This document shows, piece after piece, positions 14,883-23,192 of a DNA stretch of 27,268 bases. This DNA comes from Timonella sp031979385 (GTDB lineage: Bacteria; Actinomycetota; Actinomycetes; Actinomycetales; Cellulomonadaceae): NCBI GenBank assembly GCA_031979385.1, contig DALZEF010000031.1:1-27268 (forward strand), read 5' to 3'. The position numbers and the translations under genes were made by a program. A model generated the notes under the pieces. It was not told where the DNA came from. It ran no database searches and worked only from the letters and a program-made list of their open reading frames with translations. Position 1 is the stretch's first letter; each line of letters opens with the position of its first letter.

Positions 14883-17800
14883 ATGCGCACATCAAGAATA
14901 TTGAGCATCGTCGTGAGCGCTGCTCTTGCGGTTACGCTTGGACTTGCGGCCCCCGCGGCTGCGGCCGACAGTAATGCTGCACCGGTCATCAACACTGCCG
15001 CCACCAAGACACCCACCACAGGCAACGTGCTCCTCGCGTGGAAACCCATTTCAGACGCTGCGCGCTACAAAGTCGAGGTCTATCGTGGAACGGGATCAGT
15101 TGGAACCCCAATCACATCAACAGAAACTACGGCCCTGTCTTGGGCACCGACGGTACTACTGAATTCGATCCAGGAATCTGGGGTGACAGGTTATACATGG
15201 CGGGTCGGCGCTATTTACCCAGGCTCAAGCACACCAGTATGGTCAGATGACGAGTTCTTTGACCGTAGTGCGCTTAAGTCTGTTAGCGGAACCTACAAGC
15301 CGGGAGGTACAGTAACGTACCCAACTTCCGATGTGTCCTTTTCCTGGCCACAGGTGCCCGGTGCATCTGGTTACAAGTTTGAGTACTCAACCAACGAGAG
15401 TTTCGCTGGTGCGGTTACCAAATACACCACAACCACAGCCCTCACTCCGGACTTTCCTATTTCCCGTTTGAAGCTATCCGGTGAGCAAGAACAGCACTTC
15501 TGGCGTGTCACACCACTTGACGGAGATAAAGCCACATCACAGGTGGTGGGACCAAGTTCGGAAACAAAAAGCTTCCAAGTAATATGGCAGAATTCTCAGC
15601 CTACGCTAACGTACCCCGGGGCAGAAACCGCGCCGAATGTGTGGCCCATCCTTAACGATGTGAGGTTTTCGTGGTCTCCGGTCACCGGCGCAAAGTACTA
15701 CAAGATAGAACTCAGCTCTGAAGAGGACGCGAGTTTTGTGCACACCGCAATAGTGCCAACTACGAGTTACACGCCCAAGGTTCAGTTATCCCGCAGGATG
15801 TACCACTGGCAAGTTACCGCCTTTGACGCAAATGGGCAGGCAGGACAGGCTTCTGATATTCGCCAGTTCACTCGATCATGGGGCGGTAATACTGAAGAAA
15901 CCTTTGGAGGAACAACGGCTGCGCCGGAGTTGCGTGAAACCTCAACCGGTATTGACTGGGCAACTCAGGGTCTCGATCCTAATAACCCCGTAGAGATACC
16001 TTTGTCGGATCTTGAATTTGCGTGGCATCCGGTGGCCCGTGCCGCCTACTACGAGATAGAAGTTTCCGCTGCTCAAAACGAGGGTAGACTCCTCTTTGAT
16101 AAGAAGAAAATCTGTATTACCCCCAACACCGACGCCACCCCTATGCGTGCGACCAAATCAGTGACCGGAGCCGGACACTCAGGAACCAACTACCAGGGCC
16201 TTTCTGAGAACTGTCTTGTAGCGAACAACAATCCGAGCCATGTCGACAACATCAATGTTGGTAATACTTACGGGTGGATGGTTCGCGCCTATGACACTAA
16301 CGCTCAGGGAAACTTGACGCCAAAGCCTTCCAACAACGATGCGGAGAAATCGGCAGACAGCGACCCTATCCGGTACTTTAAGGTAGTCTCCGGTGCAGCA
16401 TCTGGGTCGACTCCTACACTCAAACTGCAGGACGTAGTTGGGGAATCAACCAGTTCCACAACAAGGATTTCCAGTGCAAGCCCATTACTCTCATGGGACC
16501 CGCTGCCAGGCAATTGGCCGATCACGCGAATACGGCTACGCCTTTCACCAACAGACCTAGCAGCATCCCATGTTGTTGAAAGCTATGTTTACGGTGCAAC
16601 ATCTGCGCGCTTGAACGGTGTTTTGAGTAACTTGACCACTGTGAATGGTTACAGTTGGTCCGTCACAGGTTGTACATGGTCCAGTGGCAGCGTACCCGCC
16701 TGTGACGTCGATTCAGCAGGCCAGTACGATAGCCAAGTCGCTGCGTCATCTGCTCAGAAGTCATTCCAAAAGGAATCGCCGACCGTAACATTCGTATCCG
16801 GGCACACAAGCCCACAGATTAGCACCGATCAGTTCCACGTCTCATGGGCACCTTACTTCAATGAACAACTGAAATATGGTGGCTCGGCTGGTTACAGTGT
16901 CCGCATCATTGACACGACCAACCAAGTAAACACAACAGTGCTTGAAGAAAAGGTCGAAGGTAACTCATGGCAGTATGCACAAGGTGCAGCTGCGAACACG
17001 AACAGCCTGAAACTTGAATATGGCCGCAATTACACACTCTCGGTGGCTCCGCTCGACGCACGTGGGCAAGCCGGCACCTACAATGCTGGATTCCCATTCC
17101 AACTCACGCCACCAAGCGGATTTAGCGGCAACGCTCTAGCTATTGCCAATGGCATTTCATTTACATGGAATGACTCGGAAGCCGCAGTAAAGTACGGGGT
17201 ACAGTACGCTCCGGTTGGTTCTTCCACTTGGATCAGTGTGGGATATATATCAGGCAAACCCGCGTTGACACAACGCAACGTCACCATCCCGCGGCTGAAG
17301 GATGGCTCTTATCAGTGGCGTATCCAATCGCTTGACCGTAATGGAGCCCTAAGCACCACCGTTGCGCAGAGAAATTTCACAGTAAGTAACCAAGTTTTCA
17401 AGCCTGTTCTTACGACAGCTAACAGCGTGGTGCTTAAACCCGATACCCGCGTGCTCAGGTGGAATCCGGTGGCCGGTGCCAGCTCCTACCAGGTATCCCT
17501 TAACACCTCAACATCGTTTAGTTCCGCAAACAAGGTGAAAACGGTACAAAACCAGTTTGTGCCGGTGGGAACGACTGCAACCTATGCGGCCAGCCGTGAC
17601 TTTGCATTCAAGAATGGCACGTACTACTGGCAGGTTGAAGCACTCAATGAAGCCGGTGTAGTGATCGGTGTATCCGATATCCGAACTTTCAGTGTGGAGA
17701 ACGAACCAACCACACCATCCATCGGCTCACTCACCGTCAACGGCACAGCCATCACAGTCAACTGGAAGGCTCTTACGGGCGGCGATCGTGGCTCAAACGG

Positions 17801-18860
17801 AAACGTAACCTATTCCGTCCAACACAGGAAGGTCACCTACCCAGAAACTCCGTGGCCAACCAGCGCAGTCACCACGGCCCGTGATGCCGCCTCGTATACT
17901 GTGAGCGGTTTGGTGCGAGGCACGGAATACGAGTTCCGTATCCGTGCCAATAACCCAGTGGGATCATCGGTGTGGTCAGCGACAAAGAAGACCACAACGA
18001 TTGATGTTCCTGCTGTGCCCAGATCGCCCAAGGCAACTGCAACCACCGACACAATTACATTGAGTTGGAGCGCACCAAGCGGTACTAACAAGGCCACCTC
18101 GTACAAGGTCCGCTACCGTCCATCCACAACCACGAGTTGGACAACCAGGACCTCCACAAGCACGAGCCTCAAACTTGCCGGACTAAAGAATGGCACAACC
18201 TACTACTACGAGATCATCGCAGTAAACGCAGTAGGGGATGGGCCTGCCGCAGCAGGTTCAGTCAAAACTGCTACACCACCCAAAGCCCCGAGCACCCCCA
18301 CCAACTTCACCGCCAAGGCAGCAACGGGTAAGGCAACTCTGTCGTGGAAAGCGCCGGCGGCAGGCACAGCAAAGATCACTCGTTACACGATCCAGAGCCG
18401 CCAATACGACGCAAAAAAGAAGAAGTGGTCTGCGTGGAAGTCAGCTGGAACGGCAACCTCGACCAAGTTCACCGCGAGCAAACTGACCAATGGGACAAAG
18501 TACGAGTTTCGTGTAGCAGCAACCTCATCGGTGGGAACCGGTAGTTATACCGCTGCAAAGTCTGTAACGCCGGTAGGCAAGCCGACTGCACCAAAGGTGA
18601 CCGTTTCGTCGAAAAAGAAGAAACAAATCACAGTGAAATGGTCAGGTGCCAAAGCCAACGGATCGAAGATCACCTCCTACCGTGTTCAGGTTTCAACCAA
18701 CGGTAAGAAGTGGACGACCGTGAAGAAGGCAAAGGCAAACGCCAAATCCGTCACTTGGAAGAAAGCGAAAGCGGGTACGAAGTATCAGGTCCGCGTTGTC
18801 ACTTACAACAAAAAAGGCAACGTTGCTTCCGCTAAGAAGACGGTAACCGTCAAGAAGTAG
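14883..18860 (+). CDS. Large secreted protein of about twelve fibronectin-III-like domains with Lys-rich C-terminus
   Basis: ATG 14883 gives a clean signal peptide (MRTSRILSIVV, hydrophobic core to about residue 22, then APAAAA|DSN) with AGGA a few bases upstream. An in-frame ATG at 14835 would add 16 residues. The 1325-aa product is built of repeated beta modules, each marked by a W-x-P/A strand followed by a tyrosine-rich partner. They include WKPISDAARYKVE, WPQVPGASGYKFE, WSPVTGAKYYKIE, WHPVARAAYYEIE, WNPVAGASSYQVS, and four canonical C-terminal FN3 domains (LSWSAPSG, LSWKAPAA, VKWSGAKA, with GTxYxxRV). The last ~100 residues are very lysine-rich. No sorting signal or C-terminal membrane segment is present. 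It is probably secreted or wall-associated by charge, with a role in adhesion or carbohydrate binding. Its location beside pilO is suggestive only. Confidence 0.8.
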   Translation: MRTSRILSIVVSAALAVTLGLAAPAAAADSNAAPVINTAATKTPTTGNVLLAWKPISDAARYKVEVYRGTGSVGTPITSTETTALSWAPTVLLNSIQESGVTGYTWRVGAIYPGSSTPVWSDDEFFDRSALKSVSGTYKPGGTVTYPTSDVSFSWPQVPGASGYKFEYSTNESFAGAVTKYTTTTALTPDFPISRLKLSGEQEQHFWRVTPLDGDKATSQVVGPSSETKSFQVIWQNSQPTLTYPGAETAPNVWPILNDVRFSWSPVTGAKYYKIELSSEEDASFVHTAIVPTTSYTPKVQLSRRMYHWQVTAFDANGQAGQASDIRQFTRSWGGNTEETFGGTTAAPELRETSTGIDWATQGLDPNNPVEIPLSDLEFAWHPVARAAYYEIEVSAAQNEGRLLFDKKKICITPNTDATPMRATKSVTGAGHSGTNYQGLSENCLVANNNPSHVDNINVGNTYGWMVRAYDTNAQGNLTPKPSNNDAEKSADSDPIRYFKVVSGAASGSTPTLKLQDVVGESTSSTTRISSASPLLSWDPLPGNWPITRIRLRLSPTDLAASHVVESYVYGATSARLNGVLSNLTTVNGYSWSVTGCTWSSGSVPACDVDSAGQYDSQVAASSAQKSFQKESPTVTFVSGHTSPQISTDQFHVSWAPYFNEQLKYGGSAGYSVRIIDTTNQVNTTVLEEKVEGNSWQYAQGAAANTNSLKLEYGRNYTLSVAPLDARGQAGTYNAGFPFQLTPPSGFSGNALAIANGISFTWNDSEAAVKYGVQYAPVGSSTWISVGYISGKPALTQRNVTIPRLKDGSYQWRIQSLDRNGALSTTVAQRNFTVSNQVFKPVLTTANSVVLKPDTRVLRWNPVAGASSYQVSLNTSTSFSSANKVKTVQNQFVPVGTTATYAASRDFAFKNGTYYWQVEALNEAGVVIGVSDIRTFSVENEPTTPSIGSLTVNGTAITVNWKALTGGDRGSNGNVTYSVQHRKVTYPETPWPTSAVTTARDAASYTVSGLVRGTEYEFRIRANNPVGSSVWSATKKTTTIDVPAVPRSPKATATTDTITLSWSAPSGTNKATSYKVRYRPSTTTSWTTRTSTSTSLKLAGLKNGTTYYYEIIAVNAVGDGPAAAGSVKTATPPKAPSTPTNFTAKAATGKATLSWKAPAAGTAKITRYTIQSRQYDAKKKKWSAWKSAGTATSTKFTASKLTNGTKYEFRVAATSSVGTGSYTAAKSVTPVGKPTAPKVTVSSKKKKQITVKWSGAKANGSKITSYRVQVSTNGKKWTTVKKAKANAKSVTWKKAKAGTKYQVRVVTYNKKGNVASAKKTVTVKK

Positions 18861-18876
18861 CGGAAGACACAAGATA

Positions 18877-18918
18877 GTGGAGCTGGGAATCTGTTGATTA
18901 ACAGATCCCCAGCTCCAC
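18877..18918 (+). terminator. Long hairpin after the FN3 gene
   Basis: GTGGAGCTGGG (18877-18887) pairs with CCCAGCTCCAC (18908-18918), and ATCTGTT (18889-18895) with AACAGAT (18900-18906), around a GATT loop. One mismatch separates the two stems. No clear T tract follows, so it is either an imperfect terminator or a leader structure for the gene at 18941. Confidence 0.6.
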
Positions 18919-18940
18919 CGCTGTTTAAGAGACAGAAGAG

Positions 18941-19615
18941 ATGGTCACATACTTAGTTGATTACGAAAACGTTCAAGCGCAAGGACTCGACGGTATAGAG
19001 GCCTTGGACTCCAACGACACGGTAGTCGTATTCACTGGGGCAAAACAGAACACCATACCCGTGACGCTCGCACGTAAACTCACTGCGGCAAGCCGGACTG
19101 CCCGCGTCCAGTGGATCGAAGTAAAAAAGCAAGCAGCTCAATACTTGGACTTCCAATTAGCCACCTACCTAGGCTCACTCATCGGAGCAACCCCACCTAA
19201 CGTTGCATGCACCTATGTGGTCATCTCGAAAGATCGCGGCTACCAAGCAGTAATCGACTTCTGGAGTATGCGAAGGCAGGTCACTATCAGCCAACGCGCC
19301 ACAATCAATGCCATAGATGATGCTCCGGTGGCCTCGGCACCAGATCCAGTAAAAAATCCTGTTCCATCCGCAGAGAACGCGGATACTACTAAGCAAAATA
19401 TCCGCACCGTAACCCCTGCGACTCGTAAACAGATTAGGGCAGCACTGACCGGTAGATCGCTAGCGCCGCAAACATACGCAGTCATCTACAAACATCTCGC
19501 AGAAAGTTCAAGCCACAGCGAGTTCAACCAGCGCCTGCAAAAACAGAAACTTTCCCAGAGCCCAGAGATCCTCAAAGCACTCAAACCTGTCGTTGCCAAA
19601 CTATTCCAAAAGTGA
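18941..19615 (+). CDS. PIN/NYN-like nuclease-fold protein
   Basis: This 224-aa protein begins MVTYLVDYENV, with the acidic cluster D7, E9 and N10. It continues with AAQYLDFQLATYLG (D70) and VVISKDRGY (D98). This spacing of acidic residues after strand ends is that of PIN-like/NYN ribonuclease folds; close relatives in Gram-positive bacteria start with the same LVDYENV. Residues about 120-160 form a Pro/Ala/Asn-rich linker and the remainder is a small helical region. It would be a metal-dependent RNase in the cytosol, but the substrate is unknown. AGAAGAG lies just before ATG 18941. It has no obvious partner antitoxin gene and no evident link with its surface-protein neighbours. Confidence 0.75.
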   Translation: MVTYLVDYENVQAQGLDGIEALDSNDTVVVFTGAKQNTIPVTLARKLTAASRTARVQWIEVKKQAAQYLDFQLATYLGSLIGATPPNVACTYVVISKDRGYQAVIDFWSMRRQVTISQRATINAIDDAPVASAPDPVKNPVPSAENADTTKQNIRTVTPATRKQIRAALTGRSLAPQTYAVIYKHLAESSSHSEFNQRLQKQKLSQSPEILKALKPVVAKLFQK

Positions 19616-19775
19616 TGACTCGTATTGGTCAAGACGGGGAGATGACAACTCGGCGCAAAACTGCCTTGTGACGCGCGCCATAGGCTGCAAACTTGCTGGT
19701 GAGGCCCGAAAAGACCAGAAATGTACGGTTTGTGACACTGGAAGAGAGCGGGTGAAAGAAGTACCCAGTTAGCAG

Positions 19776-19790
19776 TCCCCTGGGCAGGGG
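19776..19790 (+). other. Short GC-rich hairpin upstream of the thioester adhesin
   Basis: CCCCT-gggc-AGGGG, followed by GTCTTCTCCCC, lies in the 244-base gap after the PIN-like gene. It may terminate that gene or form part of the leader of the adhesin mRNA. Nothing else recognisable was seen in this gap. Confidence 0.35.
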
Positions 19791-19859
19791 GTCTTCTCCC
19801 CATCCTTTTCGCAGGTGAGGGGTATGTTCTGCGGTTTACAGGGGTCTATCTTTCTGTGT

Positions 19860-21995
19860 ATGCACAAAACCGAACACTCCACCCCCTTTCTGAAAAAGAT
19901 CGGGCACATCGCAGCGCTCATCGCGCTGGTCGCGGCAACGCTCGTCGCACCCGCTAGCATCGCAACCGCCAGCGAGTTCCCTAGCGGCTACCCGAAGATG
20001 GGTAAATCAAGCGAATCCATCACCGGATATAACGTCGGCTCTGGACACAGCTCTTACCGAACCGCGCTATTCCCCGTCTACACTCACCCAAGTAGCGCAG
20101 CCGACCACTTCGCCTACTGCGTTGAGATCTCTGTGGGTACCCGCTACGAAATCAACCTCAATGTAGGCGGCTGGGACACATTCCCAGGCGACAATAACTT
20201 CAGGCACGATCAACTCGTTAGAGAAAAAGCAGCGTGGATCGCTAACAACTCCTTCCCCAAGCGCGAACTGAGCGAAGTAGCTGAAAACGCAGGCATTGAT
20301 GTCAGTCGCCTGACCGAAAAAGAAGCTATTACCGCCACCCAAGCAGCAATCTGGTCCTACACCGACGGTTACCCAGCACGAACCGGATTCAAGTACACGA
20401 AACTCGCTTATGAGAACGGCAAGGCAGTCAGCTCGGATAAGCAAGAGCGCATCAACAAATTGTTCGACTACCTCACCGGTTCCGCCAACACCGGACGGCC
20501 AGAAGTGCTTGCTCCAACCCTGAACGTCAACAGCCCAGCAGAAGCAGGTAAAGCAGGAACGCGCGTAGGACCAATCGTCATTGACGCTTCCGAAGACTTC
20601 GTCACGGTCACTACCGACACCGACTACATCGTCGTTGACGCAGATGGAAACACCGTAGACCTCAACAAAGTTCCAGGAAAATCCGCACTCTACGTTGAGG
20701 TGCCGCAAGACGCCCTCACAGGAACTGCCACTTTCAACGTGGCACTCACCGGATCGCGTTACTCCGGGCAACTCCTCACCAACGTCAAATCCCGGACCCA
20801 GTCACTCATCATTTCGCAAAGTGACACAGTAAACCTAAGCGCAGCAGCACGCGTTGACTGGAAGCGCGGAGTTAGTATCGCCACGACCGCCCGTTCAGGC
20901 GATGCCGGTAAAGCAGAGGGTGGTAACGCCAAGTTCCTGGTGGCAGGTAACGAAGCAACCGTTGTGGACCTAGTCGAATACACCGGACTCACCCCAGGCG
21001 TTGAGCATGAGCTCCAAGGTGAACTCATGATCCGTGACGGTGACAACGCCGTAGCCACAGGAATTACCGCCTCGACCACGTTCACGCCAGCTGAGGAATC
21101 TGGCACCGTGGAACTGACCTTTGCCGTTGACGCTGCTGAACTCAACGGAAAAATCGTCGTCGCGTTCGAAACCGTTCTCGTGAACGGTGAAGAGGTCGCC
21201 GCACACAGGGACATCTTTGACGAAAGTCAGACCGTCTATCGTCCAGCGATTGAAACCGACGCTTTCGATCTTGTCGACTCCGACCAAGTGCTTGACTTCA
21301 ATGGCGGAACGCTACGGGACCGCATCAGCTACGAAGGGCTCCGTGTGGGATCCAACTACGTGGCTCGTGGCGTGATCATGGATCAAGCCACTGGCGAAAG
21401 CACCGGAGTCATCGCTGAAACCGTGTTCACTGCGACAACCCCAGACGGGTACGTCGACGTCGACTTCGAGGTGCCTGCAGGCTACGCAGGCAGGGTACTC
21501 GTAGTGTTCGAGGAACTCTACCTACTCGAAGGTGACGAGCCAGTTGAGGAAACACTCGTTGCTAGCCACAAGGACATCATGGACGGGCGGCAAACGGTCA
21601 CCGTTGCTGAGGAGCCGGTGATCGAGGAACCACCAGTCGAAGAGCCTCCTGCCGAGCCAGAAGAGCCAGGCAAGGAAGTACCTCCGGTCGAGGAACCACC
21701 GGCCGAAGAGCCTCCAGTTGAAGAGGAACCAAACTCGGAAGAGGAACCAAACTCGGAAGAGGAACCAAACTCGGATGAGGAACCTGCTGGTGAGGAGACC
21801 CCAGTGGTTGAGGTTCTGGGTGACGTTATCGAGAACGACGATGAAGATGAGACTGCCGCGGTCACTGAAGAATCCGACGAGGACGACGACCTCGCAGCGA
21901 CCGGATTTGGAATCGGCGCCCCAGTCATCCTGACTGGTAGCCTTCTCATCCTCGCAGGAGCCGGGCTCGTCATCGCTCGACGGCGCAACGCATAA
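19860..21995 (+). CDS. Thioester-domain, VaFE-repeat, LAATG-anchored surface adhesin
   Basis: From ATG 19860 the signal peptide is MHKTEHSTPFLKKIG, then a hydrophobic core ending IATA|SEF. In-frame starts at 19815 (GTG) and 19824 (ATG) are possible; none has a well-spaced ribosome site. A thioester domain follows, with FAYCVEI (Cys87) and TQAAIWSYTDG (Gln161), the pair that forms an internal Cys-Gln bond able to couple covalently to host amines. After a beta domain (about 215-335) come two VaFE/T-Q-type repeats (about 338-460 and 464-581). Each has the VVAFE or VVFEE strand and ends AxHxDIxDxxQTV; these form Lys-Asn isopeptide bonds. An E/P-rich stalk (582-660) leads to LAATG (678-682), a hydrophobic segment and an RRR tail. 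LAxTG is the class E sortase variant found in high-GC actinobacteria. Confidence 0.92.
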   Translation: MHKTEHSTPFLKKIGHIAALIALVAATLVAPASIATASEFPSGYPKMGKSSESITGYNVGSGHSSYRTALFPVYTHPSSAADHFAYCVEISVGTRYEINLNVGGWDTFPGDNNFRHDQLVREKAAWIANNSFPKRELSEVAENAGIDVSRLTEKEAITATQAAIWSYTDGYPARTGFKYTKLAYENGKAVSSDKQERINKLFDYLTGSANTGRPEVLAPTLNVNSPAEAGKAGTRVGPIVIDASEDFVTVTTDTDYIVVDADGNTVDLNKVPGKSALYVEVPQDALTGTATFNVALTGSRYSGQLLTNVKSRTQSLIISQSDTVNLSAAARVDWKRGVSIATTARSGDAGKAEGGNAKFLVAGNEATVVDLVEYTGLTPGVEHELQGELMIRDGDNAVATGITASTTFTPAEESGTVELTFAVDAAELNGKIVVAFETVLVNGEEVAAHRDIFDESQTVYRPAIETDAFDLVDSDQVLDFNGGTLRDRISYEGLRVGSNYVARGVIMDQATGESTGVIAETVFTATTPDGYVDVDFEVPAGYAGRVLVVFEELYLLEGDEPVEETLVASHKDIMDGRQTVTVAEEPVIEEPPVEEPPAEPEEPGKEVPPVEEPPAEEPPVEEEPNSEEEPNSEEEPNSDEEPAGEETPVVEVLGDVIENDDEDETAAVTEESDEDDDLAATGFGIGAPVILTGSLLILAGAGLVIARRRNA
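21720..21784 (+). repeat. 18-bp tandem repeat in the adhesin stalk
   Basis: Three perfect 18-base units (21720-21737, 21738-21755, 21756-21773) are followed by a partial fourth. They encode EEEPNS three times in the wall-spanning E/P-rich stalk. The unit is in frame, so slippage or recombination would change stalk length without breaking the protein. Confidence 0.9.
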
Positions 21996-22010
21996 GCTCA
22001 ACTGAAAGCA

Positions 22011-22054
22011 GCCATCTGCCTTGGCGCGGTACATACCGCGCCAAGGCAGATGGC
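22011..22054 (+). terminator. 20-bp perfect hairpin after the adhesin gene
   Basis: GCCATCTGCCTTGGCGCGGT (22011-22030) pairs perfectly with 22035-22054 around an ACAT loop, 15 bases after the stop. No T tract follows. A second small hairpin, AGCCCT-agc-AGGGCT, lies at 22066-22080. It is probably the adhesin terminator, and being palindromic it could act on both strands. Confidence 0.7.
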
Positions 22055-22106
22055 GATGCTATTGGAGCCCTAGCAGGGCTGCCATGTCACCTTCGTAGAA
22101 GTTTCC

Positions 22107-22163
22107 ATAAAACAAGCACCTTCGATGACGGATGATCCTCAGATCTCCGCACCGAAGGTGCTT
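22107..22163 (-). terminator. Terminator of the minus-strand gene
   Basis: Read on the minus strand, AAGCACCTTCG (22163-22153) pairs with CGAAGGTGCTT (22124-22114) and is followed by GTTTTAT. The loop is long (28 bases) and contains a nested GATC/GATC pairing. It lies just downstream of the stop at 22186. Confidence 0.7.
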
Positions 22164-22185
22164 CTGTTGGAGCCTTGTGAGTTAG

Positions 22186-22548
22186 CTATTGCTGCTTTGC
22201 TGCGCCTGAGTTCTCTGCACGAAGCGCAATTAAGTTCTCGATGCGGCGTTCGGCCAAGCGCTCAAGTGCCCGAATCTGATTGGACGACCCCTCGTCTCTC
22301 GTGAGGGGCTTGGCGGCAGAAGATCCTGTGGACTCACTGTTCACCTGAATAACGCTTTCACGGCTGAGCGCGGCTAAAGATTTTGAAGCGACCAAAATAA
22401 CGTCCACCATCGGGTTGTTGGCAAAAAACTGTTCAGCGTGCCGATACTTGGCCGTGGCCAACTCCGCGTCGCTCACATCAAATTCGGTGTGGGTCCACTT
22501 GTCTTCACTCCGGTCAAACACAAGGAGGTGATGTTTCAGATTCTTCAC
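22186..22548 (-). CDS. Small conserved hypothetical protein
   Basis: A GTG start at 22548 (minus strand) has AGGAG about six bases upstream. The 120-aa product begins MKNLKHHLLVFDRSEDKW, then FDVSDAELATAKYRHAEQFFANNPMVDVILVASKSLAALSR. This looks like a small alpha/beta domain of about 65 residues, a Ser-rich linker, and a charged C-terminal helix (RALERLAERRIENLIAL). The opening resembles short uncharacterised actinobacterial proteins with an LHHLLVYD-type start, recalled rather than searched. It has no signal peptide or membrane segment. It is convergent with the adhesin gene, with its own terminator, so it is an independent transcription unit. Function is unknown. Confidence 0.75.
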   Translation of the reverse strand: MKNLKHHLLVFDRSEDKWTHTEFDVSDAELATAKYRHAEQFFANNPMVDVILVASKSLAALSRESVIQVNSESTGSSAAKPLTRDEGSSNQIRALERLAERRIENLIALRAENSGAAKQQ

Positions 22549-22712
22549 TTCAACTCCTGATCATGTCTGGCACTGGACGAGAGCATCACGAACTGCAGAT
22601 GGCACGAATCTAATAACACCAACTACCTGCGTTTTTGCACATGGGAGGAAGTATCCGGTGAGAGGTGCGCTTGCATGTTCGCTGACCTGTGCCCTTCACG
22701 CTACGGTCATGA

Positions 22713-22856
22713 AACCCAAACGTCAGTTTCAACAGCGTCACACAAGTGCTGAGAGCCCTAGGTGTCCTCGATCAAGTAGTTGCTTCAATCGATCCACTTG
22801 ATAGCGATATTGGGCGGCTCCGTGCAGAAAAACTGACAAGGAGCCGAGCCCGATGA
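22713..22856 (+). pseudogene. HipB-like antitoxin remnant (C-terminal part only)
   Basis: The frame ending in TGA at 22854-22856 reads NPNVSFNSVTQVLRALG, then VLDQVVASIDPLDSDIGRLRA and a basic KLTRSRAR tail. This is the end of Xre/HipB-type antitoxins that accompany HipA kinases: the last helix-turn-helix helices, a LRALG-LD segment, then a linker and basic tail. An in-frame TGA at 22710-22712 cuts it off, and no DNA-binding helix-turn-helix is readable upstream in any frame. The final codons overlap the hipA-like ATG as ATGA, so the original two-gene layout survives. The family call is from pattern memory. Confidence 0.65.
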
Positions 22857-23047
22857 CTGCTGGAGAGTTGTATCTCGCGCAGGTTGATGGAGATCGCTTA
22901 GTTGGACGGGCTCATTTCACACGCCAACGTCGCGTAATCTCGATGACCTTGACTTCTTGCTGGGTGTTCGCGATGACGCGCGCCAAGGAGCGCTCCGATT
23001 TCGATATGCTGGCGCCACAGAGTTTCTTGGCAAGTCACCGCGCTTGA
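22853..23047 (+). pseudogene. HipA-like toxin kinase remnant with internal deletion and frameshift
   Basis: ATG 22853, with AAGGAG before it, starts MTAGELYLAQVDGDRLVGRAHFTRQRR, the N-terminal beta region of HipA-family kinases. At about 22930 the similarity jumps to another frame, which reads RNLDDLDFLLGVRDDARQG and then ALRFRYAGATEFLGKSPRL. That is the conserved LDDLDFLLGVxDxxRQGALRF segment normally found well over 50 residues further on. The middle of the N-lobe is missing, and the whole kinase domain is absent beyond about 23045. The product cannot be an active kinase. It is a relic next to the similarly decayed hipB. Confidence 0.7.
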
Positions 23048-23192
23048 CCTACTCGAAGTGGCGGGTGTACTTACCCCCGAACGCACACTCACATGTTCCC
23101 AGCCGACGACAGAACCACGCCGATGCCGGCACTTTAAGTCCAGATCACGGTCAGAGGAGCGTTTACATGGTGAAAGGTGGAATGATAGGGGC

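Larger units (their letters stand above)
22549..23192. other. 644-base stretch without an intact gene
   Basis: It holds the promoter side of the minus-strand gene (22549 to about 22650), the decayed hipBA remnant (22713 to about 23047, listed separately), and the aroC leader (about 23050-23192). Reading frames here are short and none is a convincing complete gene. Confidence 0.7.

Noticed and set aside
22853..23047. 64-aa open frame taken as an intact small gene
   Set aside because: Only its first ~27 residues look protein-like. Similarity to HipA continues in another frame, so it is a pseudogene fragment.
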